Shown here piece by piece: positions 34,462-41,986 of a DNA stretch of 64,000 bases (within the stretch, counting starts at the first letter, position 1; each line of letters starts with the position of its first letter). The stretch is from contig CAZWAP010000007.1 in NCBI GenBank assembly GCA_964632005.1, positions 1-64,000 on the forward strand, written 5' to 3'. Source of the DNA: CAZWAP01 sp964632005. Lineage in GTDB: Bacteria; Planctomycetota; Phycisphaerae; Sedimentisphaerales; Anaerobacaceae. Under the pieces are notes generated by a model. The model had not been told where the DNA came from. It did no database searches and saw only the letters and a list, made by a program, of their open reading frames with translations. A program made the translations under genes and the position numbers.

Positions 34462-35191
34462 TTCCGCCGCCTGTGTCATCGATTATCTTCGAGCCCAGAT
34501 CAATCCCGACGGCGGTTTCAGGGGCAGAAGCAACCACAGCGACCTTTATTACACGGTTTTCGGAACCGAGGCCCTGATCGCCCTGGGCCGGCCGCCCGAG
34601 GTNNNNNNNNNNNNNNNNNNNNNNNNNNNNNNNNNNNNNNNNNNNNNNNNNNNNNNNNNNNNNNNNNNNNNNNNNNNNNNNNNNNNNNNNNNNNNNNNNN
34701 NNGCCGAAATCCCCTCCCCCGCCGCTCTGGCGCACTCTATGATGACCTTGAAGACGCCGCAGGGCGGCTACGCAAACCACCCTTCCATACCGGTGCCCGC
34801 AACGCCGGCCACCGCCGCGGCCATCGCCACTCGCCACTACCTCGGCCTGCCGATCGAGCACGCCGCCGCGGACTGGCTGCTCGGGCGGGTCCATCGGCAA
34901 GGCGGTTTCCTGCCGACCTCTCTGACGGGCGACCGGGCCGAGCCCGATTTGCTCTCCACCGCCACCGCCATCCACGCACTTGCGCTCGCCGCCGTTCCGC
35001 TCGACGAGATTAAGGCCAGCTGCCTCAACTTCATCCACAGCCTACGCACAGAGCAGGGCGGCTATTGTGCCGGCCCCGCGGATAAGACCTGTGATTGCGA
35101 ATACACCTACTACGCACTGCTCGCGCTCGGCCACCTCGCCGGCGGTTCCCAGGACCCCGAAAACCCCCCAGCACCCGGTGAGTACCGATGA
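34403..35191 (+). CDS. Prenyltransferase/squalene-cyclase-repeat protein, interrupted by assembly gap
   Basis: A short alpha/alpha-toroid protein (nominally 262 residues) with at least four repeats of the QxxxGGF/Y type: NPDGGFRG, TPQGGYAN, RQGGFLPT and EQGGYCAG. These occur in protein prenyltransferase beta subunits and terpene cyclases. Residues 67-100 are undetermined because of 100 N, so true length, frame continuity and any catalytic DxDD in that part are unknown. It overlaps the fusion gene by 59 bases and the large cyclase gene by four. It could be a second cyclase subunit or a prenyl-binding chaperone. Confidence 0.75.
   Translation: MTIRLDMLKAASQARGLLGDSAACVIDYLRAQINPDGGFRGRSNHSDLYYTVFGTEALIALGRPPEXXXXXXXXXXXXXXXXXXXXXXXXXXXXXXXXXXAEIPSPAALAHSMMTLKTPQGGYANHPSIPVPATPATAAAIATRHYLGLPIEHAAADWLLGRVHRQGGFLPTSLTGDRAEPDLLSTATAIHALALAAVPLDEIKASCLNFIHSLRTEQGGYCAGPADKTCDCEYTYYALLALGHLAGGSQDPENPPAPGEYR
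34603..34702. other. Assembly gap of 100 N
   Basis: One hundred undetermined bases inside the toroid gene. The round number suggests a scaffolding placeholder, so the real length may differ and more coding sequence may be missing. Both sides translate in a compatible frame across the nominal length. Confidence 0.99.
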
Positions 35192-37062
35192 ATATCAACC
35201 CGGCAGCCCTGGAAAAAACACGCGAAACCCTCCAGCGAAGGCTCATTCGAGCACGCCAGCCGGAAGGATGCTGGCAGGGCAGGCTCTCGAGCAGCGCCCT
35301 GTCGACCGCCGTGGCCGTCTTCGCCCTGTCCCTGCTCGACAGGCCCAGGTACCTGCCCCTCGTCCGCTGCGGCATCGACTGGCTCTGCGAGACCCAGAAT
35401 CCCGACGGCGGCTGGGGCGATACTACCCTGAGCCGAAGCAACATCAGCACCACTATGCTGTGCTTGTCGGCCCTGAGCGTTGCCGAGGAGTCCGCCCGCA
35501 CGGAGCAGGCCGCTGCAAAGGCCCGGTCGTGGCTTGCCGATTCCGTCGGCGGGCTGGAACCGGGCTTGCTCATCAAGGCCCTCGACCGCCAGTATGGAAA
35601 CGACCGAAGCTTCTCGGCTCCTATCCTCACTATGTGCGTACTCGCAGGGCAACTGGGCCCCGCCCACCAGGCCTGGGCGAGGATAAAGCCGCTGCCGTTT
35701 GAACTGGCCCTCTGCCCTGATAGCCTGTTCAAGTGGCTCAGGCTTCCGGTGGTGAGTTATGCCCTGCCCGCACTGATCGCGGTCGGCCAGGCCGGCTTTC
35801 ACCACCGAAAGCCCACAAACCCCTTCATCAGGGTCCTGCGAGGTCTTGCCCGCGGCAGGACCCTTCGCCTTCTCCAGAATATTCAACCCGAAAACGGGGG
35901 GTTTCTCGAGGCGACTCCCCTGACGGGCTTTGTCCTGATGAGCCTTGTATCGGCCGGGCGGGCGGATAATATTGTTGCCACCAAGGCCGCCCGGTTCCTC
36001 GTTGATTCGGCAAGAGGCGATGGCAGTTGGCCCATCGACACCAATCTCGCGACCTGGCTGACCACCCTCTCGGTCAATGCCCTGGCCACGGCGAGCGATT
36101 TCAACAGGCTGGTGCCCCGCCCCCAGCAGGCCCAAATCCGCCAAGTCCTCTTCGAATCGCAGTACCAGCACCGCCACCGCTATACCGGCGCCGCGCCCGG
36201 CGGTTGGGCCTGGACGAACTTACCCGGGGCCGTCCCCGACGCCGACGACACGGCCGGCGCACTTATCGCCCTGACCAATCTCGGCCCAGTTGACGAGCCC
36301 GCGCTAAGGGCCGCCGTTGCAGGTCTGAAGTGGCTCGTCGACCTGCAGAACTCCGACGGGGGTATTCCCACTTTCTGCCGGGGCTGGACCGCCCTGCCCT
36401 TCGACCGAAGCACGCCCGAGATCACGGCCCACGCCCTGGTTGCCTTCGGCCGGTGGCGCGAGCTGGTCCCCCGCGCAATCAAAAGATCGCTCGATAAGGC
36501 CATCCGTGTCGCACTGCGATATCTTAGCCGGGCCCAAAGCCCCAAGGGCTGCTGGGTACCTCTGTGGTTCGGTAACGAGCGCGCGCCCAACCATGAGAAT
36601 CCCACCTACGGGACCGCCAGGGTCCTGGCAGGACTGCTGCAATTGCCTGCCGAATTCCTCGGCCCTTATGCTGCTGTGCTCGAAAAAGCCGTAAGATGGC
36701 TCTTGGCCGCGCAGAACCAGGATGGAGGATGGGGCGGGGCAGAATCCGTGTGTCCCTCCATCGAGGAGACCGCCGTGGCCGTTGACGCCCTCGCCCGCCT
36801 GCTCACCCCGCCGGCCGTTGCTTCCCAGATCGGCCTGCACCGGCCTGAGCCAGCCGGCGTTGAGGCCGCGGTCTCCCGCGGTGCCTCCTGGCTCATAAAG
36901 AACACGCACTCCGGCAAATCGACTCCGCCGAGCCCCATCGGCCTGTACTTCGCAAGGCTGTGGTATTACGAAGACCTCTACCCCCTTATCTTTGCCCTCT
37001 CTGCTTTGCAGAACGTAAGAAAGCTCTTTATTCGCACCGGCCGAAGTTGTGGCTCACGGTGA
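35188..37062 (+). CDS. Squalene-hopene-cyclase-like class II terpene cyclase
   Basis: This 624-residue protein folds as two alpha/alpha barrels, judging by repeats ETQNPDGGWGD (68-78), ARGDGSWP, DLQNSDGGIP and AAQNQDGGWGG. The catalytic protonation motif is DADDT at 351-355, preceded by GGWAW as in squalene-hopene cyclases, and RSTPEIT at 407-413 matches the conserved DPSTPDxT block. The C-terminal WYYEDLYPLIFALSAL corresponds to the cyclase end. It should therefore start cyclisation by protonating a double bond. No squalene synthase (HpnCDE) or other hopanoid gene is adjacent, so the natural substrate may be a linear polyprenyl compound. It is the last of five overlapping genes; a tRNA lies 36 bases downstream on the other strand. 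Confidence 0.88.
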   Translation: MNINPAALEKTRETLQRRLIRARQPEGCWQGRLSSSALSTAVAVFALSLLDRPRYLPLVRCGIDWLCETQNPDGGWGDTTLSRSNISTTMLCLSALSVAEESARTEQAAAKARSWLADSVGGLEPGLLIKALDRQYGNDRSFSAPILTMCVLAGQLGPAHQAWARIKPLPFELALCPDSLFKWLRLPVVSYALPALIAVGQAGFHHRKPTNPFIRVLRGLARGRTLRLLQNIQPENGGFLEATPLTGFVLMSLVSAGRADNIVATKAARFLVDSARGDGSWPIDTNLATWLTTLSVNALATASDFNRLVPRPQQAQIRQVLFESQYQHRHRYTGAAPGGWAWTNLPGAVPDADDTAGALIALTNLGPVDEPALRAAVAGLKWLVDLQNSDGGIPTFCRGWTALPFDRSTPEITAHALVAFGRWRELVPRAIKRSLDKAIRVALRYLSRAQSPKGCWVPLWFGNERAPNHENPTYGTARVLAGLLQLPAEFLGPYAAVLEKAVRWLLAAQNQDGGWGGAESVCPSIEETAVAVDALARLLTPPAVASQIGLHRPEPAGVEAAVSRGASWLIKNTHSGKSTPPSPIGLYFARLWYYEDLYPLIFALSALQNVRKLFIRTGRSCGSR

Positions 37063-37098
37063 ACCGCCGAGCTGGGGGACAAAGTGGGCGTGCCGAAC

Positions 37099-37169
37099 TG
37101 GAGACGAAGGGAATCGAACCCTCATTTCCGCGATGCGACCGCGGCGTGCTCCCGTTACACCACGTCCCC
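37099..37169 (-). tRNA. tRNA-Ala (CGC)
   Basis: Read on the minus strand, the 71 bases fold as a full cloverleaf: 7-bp acceptor stem (GGGGACG/CGTCTCC), D arm GTGT/GCAC, anticodon stem CCGCG/CGCGG with loop GTCGCAT (anticodon CGC), a four-base variable loop and the T arm GAGGG-TTCGATT-CCCTT. The G3:U70 wobble pair in the acceptor stem is the alanine identity element and agrees with the anticodon. The discriminator base is A and CCA is not encoded. The two Ala signs agree, so the call is firm. Confidence 0.95.
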
Positions 37170-37249
37170 TGAATCAGATTGCAGGCGTATTTTACCCGAT
37201 AACCGTGTGCAAAATCAAATGGAATTCGACCAGCCGCCCACAAAAGCTC

Positions 37250-37762
37250 TCAGAACAGCCATTTCTCGTAGCAGAGGATCTTATCGAGCGGCAGGCGTTT
37301 GGGCTCTTTCTGGTTGTCGGCCGGGTAGCCGACCGCCATAAGCTCGATGATCGCGGTCTCCTCGGGGATACCGAGTATCGGGCGGACCTTCTCAGGGTAG
37401 AATGACCCGATCCAGCAGGTCGCCAGTCCCAGGGCGGTGGCCTGCAAGCAGATATGCTCAAGCGCAATCGCCACGTCAATGGGGCCGACCGCCTGGCCGC
37501 ACCGCATAACTTCGTTAGAGACGCTGCAGGCCGCGATGATGGCCCCGGCGTCTGCCAGAAAGTGCTGGTTGTTGGCGGCCTGGGCGAGCTTGACCTTGGT
37601 TTCCTTCCGGGTCGCGACCACGAAGCGCCAGTCCTGAAGGTTCTTGGCCGAAGGTGCCAGGCGTGCCGCCTCGAAAATCTCCTTGAGCTTGTCCTGCTCG
37701 ATGGGCCTGTCTTGGTAGTGCCTGCACGAATACCTCTTGCGGATCGCTTCGAGTACCGTCAT
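37250..37762 (-). CDS. Nitroreductase-family FMN protein
   Basis: A 170-residue nitroreductase-fold protein. Family marks are RYSCRHYQDRPIE (Arg for FMN phosphate) at the N terminus, ARLAPSAKNLQDWRFV, AVGPIDVAIALEHICLQATALGLATCWIG and the C-terminal MAVGYP. It probably reduces quinones, nitro compounds or flavins with NAD(P)H. It lies downstream of the permease gene on the same strand with 168 bases between, which hold no recognisable feature. Substrate is unknown. Confidence 0.9.
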   Translation of the reverse strand: MTVLEAIRKRYSCRHYQDRPIEQDKLKEIFEAARLAPSAKNLQDWRFVVATRKETKVKLAQAANNQHFLADAGAIIAACSVSNEVMRCGQAVGPIDVAIALEHICLQATALGLATCWIGSFYPEKVRPILGIPEETAIIELMAVGYPADNQKEPKRLPLDKILCYEKWLF

Positions 37763-37930
37763 TTTGACACCTCCATTGTCTCTACCAAGTATCGTCTCAA
37801 CAGCGTTGCGTCCGAAGAGCAGGGCGCGTCCTCGGACAACACAAAATCCCGCGGCGGATAGTGATATGATACCTTCTGGGCCCGATTCTCGCCACGTTAC
37901 GTTGTTGGTGTGCTCTGCAGCTCACCTGCG

Positions 37931-38968
37931 CTACCGCCCCTCTTGCTCCTCGGCGGTCCTATACCCGGTCAAGATCGCATAAGCCAGAACAGCAAGCAGC
38001 ACAACAGCGCTGAGGTTCTTGACCACAGGCGGGAGCATCCAGGCCGGCCTGGTCATAACCTCAAACGGGAAGTCCTGGGCGAGGTAGTCGAGCAGCACCC
38101 CCCCCGACAAAGCGCACAGGGCGACAGAGCCCAGATAAGCGATTGCCGTGGTTCGGCCGAGTGCGTTCCAGATGGTAACGAACGACGCGGCGTTTGTGGC
38201 CGGCCCGGTCATCAAAAAGACCAGGGCCGCACCGGGCGTCAGACCCTTGGCAATCAAAACAGCGGCCACGGGCACCGAAGCGGTGGCACAGACGTAAACC
38301 GGGATCCCCAGAAACATCATAACGACCATCATCAGCAGTGGACTGTGGAGCTTGTCGGCGAAGTAATCATCCGGCACCACCGCGGAGAGTACGGCGGCAA
38401 CCACCAGACCGAGCAGCATCGCTCTGCCTATATCGCGTGGAAGCGTGACAAATCCGTGTTGCAGCGCCCGGCGGGTCCTGCCGTGCCTGCTTGCGTCTTG
38501 GCAGCACTGGTCCTCGCATTTGGCCGGTCGATCCCGCTGGCTCGGCCCGCTCGGCTCCAAAAGCTCGACCAGCCCACCTCCTATCAGACCCGTAAGAAAT
38601 GCAGCGATCGGCCGGAAAACTGCAAAGACCGGACCAAGCAGGCTCAGCGTAACGAGAATGCTATCAACGCCGGTCTGTGGAGTAGAAAGAAGGAACGATA
38701 TCGTCGAACCCTTGCTTGCGCCGTGCTTGTGAAGTGACATCGAGACAGGGATGACTCCGCAGGAACACAGCGGCAGCGGCACTCCGAAGATGGAGGCCTT
38801 GACCAAGGACCAGACGCTATGAGCGCCCAGGTGCCTCTCGACAAAGCTCGGCGAGACAACCACCGAAAGCACACCGGCCACGAGAAAACCGAACAACAGG
38901 AACGGAGACATATCGGCTATCGTGCCCCAGAAATCGACGGCAACCGTCTTTGCGAACTCAATAACCAT
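37931..38968 (-). CDS. SO_0444/DUF318-type heavy-metal permease
   Basis: A 345-residue membrane protein with about eight helices in two halves. The conserved block GVPLPLCSCGVIPVSMSLHKHGASKGSTISFLLSTPQTG identifies the SO_0444 Cu/Zn efflux or UPF0718 permease group. A cytoplasmic loop between the halves is rich in charged residues and contains CEDQCC, followed by ASRHGRT, a potential metal-binding segment. It follows the 4Fe-4S protein gene by 15 bases, forming a small operon. Whether it exports copper, zinc or arsenic compounds cannot be read from sequence. Confidence 0.85.
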   Translation of the reverse strand: MVIEFAKTVAVDFWGTIADMSPFLLFGFLVAGVLSVVVSPSFVERHLGAHSVWSLVKASIFGVPLPLCSCGVIPVSMSLHKHGASKGSTISFLLSTPQTGVDSILVTLSLLGPVFAVFRPIAAFLTGLIGGGLVELLEPSGPSQRDRPAKCEDQCCQDASRHGRTRRALQHGFVTLPRDIGRAMLLGLVVAAVLSAVVPDDYFADKLHSPLLMMVVMMFLGIPVYVCATASVPVAAVLIAKGLTPGAALVFLMTGPATNAASFVTIWNALGRTTAIAYLGSVALCALSGGVLLDYLAQDFPFEVMTRPAWMLPPVVKNLSAVVLLAVLAYAILTGYRTAEEQEGR

Positions 38969-38983
38969 AAGTGGCCCGCCCTG

Positions 38984-39721
38984 TCAGGCTGCCCCCTGCG
39001 AGGGCGTTATTACCTCGGTTTTGCTGATGTTGCCCCGCAGGTCGATCGTGATATCCTCGAAAGACAACTGCACGCCGCTCCGCGCGATCGCCTGCCGGGC
39101 AATACGCGTCAGGCTGAAACAGCACGGCACTTCCATATGAGCAACAGTAAGGCTTTTCAACTTGTTGGCTTTGAGAATTCCGGCCACCTTCTCGATGTAG
39201 AATTCAACGTTATCGAGCTTGGGGCAGCCGACCGCAACGCTGTGGTCCTTGAGAAGCCTGTTGTGAAAGTCGCCCATGGCCACCGGCACACAATCGGCAA
39301 CAAGCAATAAATCCGCATCGGCAAAGCAGGATGCGCCAGGCGATAAAAGGGCCAGTTGCACGGGCCAGTGCGAAAGCAGCGACACCGCAGAAGCGCCGAC
39401 AGAGGTGCCCGCAGGCGCCTTCTGCCGCAAATCTTTGTGCTCCAGGCCCGGGCAGACTACGGGCTGCAAGCGAGTGTCTGATTCAGCCAGGTGAGCCTTT
39501 GTCGCCTGCTCGTCGAACTCGGCCGCCTCGCGCCGCTCGACGGTAATCGCGCCTTCAGGACACGTGCCAAGGCAGGCCCCAAGCCCGTCACAATAGACCT
39601 CGCTGACCAGCCTTGCCTTGCCATTGACGATCTCTATGGCACCCTCGGCGCAGGCGTTCACACACTGTCCGCAACCGTTGCACTTGTCTTCATCTATTTT
39701 GACAATGTTCCGTAAAACCAT
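38984..39721 (-). CDS. 4Fe-4S ferredoxin-type protein with C-terminal sensor-like domain
   Basis: The 245-residue protein begins with two ferredoxin motifs, CNGCGQCVNAC and a second group DGLGACLGTCP in which the first cysteine sits slightly apart. Residues 110-245 form an alpha/beta domain with conserved cysteines (PCCFSLTRIA, VGCPKLDN). Such proteins are often adjacent to hybrid cluster protein genes and Crp/Fnr or Rrf2 regulators in anaerobes. It likely delivers electrons in the nitrogen-oxide or metal response encoded around it; its partner is unknown. Confidence 0.82.
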   Translation of the reverse strand: MVLRNIVKIDEDKCNGCGQCVNACAEGAIEIVNGKARLVSEVYCDGLGACLGTCPEGAITVERREAAEFDEQATKAHLAESDTRLQPVVCPGLEHKDLRQKAPAGTSVGASAVSLLSHWPVQLALLSPGASCFADADLLLVADCVPVAMGDFHNRLLKDHSVAVGCPKLDNVEFYIEKVAGILKANKLKSLTVAHMEVPCCFSLTRIARQAIARSGVQLSFEDITIDLRGNISKTEVITPSQGAA

Positions 39722-39923
39722 AACGTATCGCCCTGCTGAAGCCGTCAGGTTTGAGGCCCCCGGTATGCCGGTTTTGCTGATACAGGCCGGTCATTCGCCG
39801 GCAGATTTCGGCCAGGAGCAAATCGGATGGAAATAACGCTCTGATATCTTTTGTTCGTTGGCTTAGGTCGTCTTATGCTCTCCGGCCACGGCCCGAGTTC
39901 AGGGCGTCGAGCGCTGATCGCAG

Positions 39924-41285
39924 CTATTCTGGAAGCACCGGCCGCGTGGTAGCACCGCCGGTCCCCCTGACCTCGAACACTTTGCCAGGCTTGCCGGCCC
40001 GGAGCAACTGGTCGGCCTGTTCTTCTATGGCCATAAATCTCTTTTTCAGTTCGTAGAAGCCGTGCCACCAGGCGTAATCGGGGGCCATCATCGCCGCCCC
40101 AAGCCTCGCTCGACGACCTTCATGGTGCCAGAGCTCGTACATCTCGATTTCGAGCTTCTCATCAAGGGGCTTATCCTTGCTGAGGAGTTTCTTTTCGTAG
40201 AGCTCGTCGATGATCTTCTTGGCGGGCTTGAAGTAGATTTCGTTGTAATTCTCCACCGCGGCGTCGAACCTGGAGAAGTGCCCCCTCGTCCAGGCCTTTG
40301 AATGGCAGGCGTAACAGACCTTCTCCATTTTCATTCGCTCGGCTCGCCAGTGCTCCTGGGCCGGCCAGGGCTTGAACTCGGCCGGCCTGATGGTAAGGGG
40401 CGCCTGCGTCTCCCACGCCAGACCCCGGCTGACATCGTGCGTGGTGTCGACGTCACCGACGCCGGAGATATGGCAGGTTGAGCAGGTTGGCGCACGATAA
40501 TCGACGCCCGGGGTCCACATACCAGCCGGTGCGTCCCAGTTCCACCGGTCGCCTTCAGATTCGTAAATTGAGCCGTGCTTGGACTCCCGGTAGATTTCAA
40601 TCTGTGGATGGTCCGGACCCAAATGGCATTGCCCGCATGCTTCCGGTTTTCTGGCTTCGGCCAGAGAAAACCGGTGCCGGGTATGACAACTGGTGCAGCT
40701 GCCTTTGCTTCCGTCAGGATTTACCCGCCCGGCACCGACGTTCGGCCAGGCGCTTTTGTCGAGCCGGCCGTTTTCGATCTTGACCACCGTGCCGTGGCAA
40801 TGGTAGCAACCGGTCGAACGCTCGAGCTCGTTGTTCATACCCGCAGTGAGCCAGGGGTCGAGTTTCCAGATGATCTCGATCGTGTTGGCGTGCTTGCTCC
40901 TGGCATACTGGGCCGCTTCGTCCGGGTGACACCTTGAGCAGTCCTTAGGCGAGACAACCGCGCTGATCCTTGTTTTCTCGAACATAAGATGGGCTCGGCT
41001 GACGTCGGCATCGGCAGGCCCGGCGCCGTGACAATCCAGGCAGGTAACGTTGGCGTGGGCGTGCCTGCTGGCTGCCCAGTCCGCGACGATACCGCGCGTC
41101 TGCTCGGAGTGGCATTCGATACAGAGCTTGGCGTTTTGCGATATACCCCGCTCGATGCGGTAAACCTTGAGTTGAGGCGCAGCAATCTGCGCCTCAGCCT
41201 GCGCAAAAACGCGTCCGCTGGGTGACCAGGCCGCAGTTACAACAAAAGCGAGAAGAACAATCCAAGCTTCTTTCCACGATGTCAT
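39924..41285 (-). CDS. Octaheme HAO-family cytochrome c
   Basis: A 453-residue exported multiheme cytochrome with exactly eight CxxCH sites (Cys55, 82, 116, 160, 197, 217, 268 and 324 as first cysteines), the count and spacing of the hydroxylamine oxidoreductase family. The signal peptide spans residues 1-29. A C-terminal region HHEGRRARLGAAMMAPDYAWWHGFYE matches the conserved HAO end. In organisms without nitrification such enzymes reduce nitrite or hydroxylamine to ammonium. Its start overlaps the stop of the NrfH-like gene by four bases, which fits electron delivery from the quinone pool. I cannot determine whether the P460 tyrosine is present without alignment. Confidence 0.9.
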   Translation of the reverse strand: MTSWKEAWIVLLAFVVTAAWSPSGRVFAQAEAQIAAPQLKVYRIERGISQNAKLCIECHSEQTRGIVADWAASRHAHANVTCLDCHGAGPADADVSRAHLMFEKTRISAVVSPKDCSRCHPDEAAQYARSKHANTIEIIWKLDPWLTAGMNNELERSTGCYHCHGTVVKIENGRLDKSAWPNVGAGRVNPDGSKGSCTSCHTRHRFSLAEARKPEACGQCHLGPDHPQIEIYRESKHGSIYESEGDRWNWDAPAGMWTPGVDYRAPTCSTCHISGVGDVDTTHDVSRGLAWETQAPLTIRPAEFKPWPAQEHWRAERMKMEKVCYACHSKAWTRGHFSRFDAAVENYNEIYFKPAKKIIDELYEKKLLSKDKPLDEKLEIEMYELWHHEGRRARLGAAMMAPDYAWWHGFYELKKRFMAIEEQADQLLRAGKPGKVFEVRGTGGATTRPVLPE

Positions 41286-41863
41286 AACCGGTTTCCTTTC
41301 CTGGCTTGTGGTGAATACAAGCTTGCGTGACGCTGGTGTCCGGCGTCTTCGTGGCACCGGACGCACCTGTTCTCCGGCCGTTCGGGCTGATCCAGCGAGG
41401 CAAGATGAGCCTTTCGCGAAGCCGAGCTGGCCGGCTTTACCAAGAGGCTGTTGTGGCAGTGAATGCACCTGCCGCTGGGTGTCTGTTCCAGCACGCCTTT
41501 ACGGGCCTGCTCCAGGTTGTAGGCGCTTCCGCGGAGGTGCTTGTAAACGTCTTTGAGGCCAGTATAGGATTTGGCTACAAGGTGAGTGAAAAACCTCTCT
41601 CTGGCAGGCAAGTGACAATCGACGCACCCGACACGCACGCCGTGCCCGTTGGCCCCGTGCGGGGACAGCTCCCACGTCCGGTATGCGGTGCCCATTTCGT
41701 GACAGAGCGCACCGCAAAACTCCGGCCTGGAAGTATACTTCAAGGCGACCTCAACGCCCACAAAGCACAACAACGCGAGGCAGAACCCGCCAATGAACCA
41801 GATTTTCGGCCTGCCGGTCGCCTTGGCAACCCTGCGAGATTCTTTCTTAGCTGATTCAACCAT
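41282..41863 (-). CDS. NapC/NirT (NrfH-like) tetraheme cytochrome c
   Basis: A membrane-anchored quinol dehydrogenase of 193 residues: one N-terminal helix (IWFIGGFCLALLCFVGVEVA), then four heme sites. The first is CGALCHEM, a CX3CH variant that keeps the downstream Met57 ligand (Cys50/Cys54); the others are CVDCH, CIHCH and CVRCH. Such proteins pass electrons from menaquinol to periplasmic multiheme reductases, here surely the coupled octaheme enzyme. I use the ATG at 41863; a TTG 16 codons upstream is possible and neither start has a clear ribosome-binding site. Confidence 0.9.
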   Translation of the reverse strand: MVESAKKESRRVAKATGRPKIWFIGGFCLALLCFVGVEVALKYTSRPEFCGALCHEMGTAYRTWELSPHGANGHGVRVGCVDCHLPARERFFTHLVAKSYTGLKDVYKHLRGSAYNLEQARKGVLEQTPSGRCIHCHNSLLVKPASSASRKAHLASLDQPERPENRCVRCHEDAGHQRHASLYSPQARKGNRL

Positions 41864-41986
41864 TGCAGTATCATACAGGCTCACACCGGCGATGTCGAGC
41901 ACAAGACTCAAACAGCCCTGATTTCGGACTCTGACTGCACAGTGAGCCGATTTGCGCCGGCCTGAGGTCCCGCCGTCGAAGACGTC

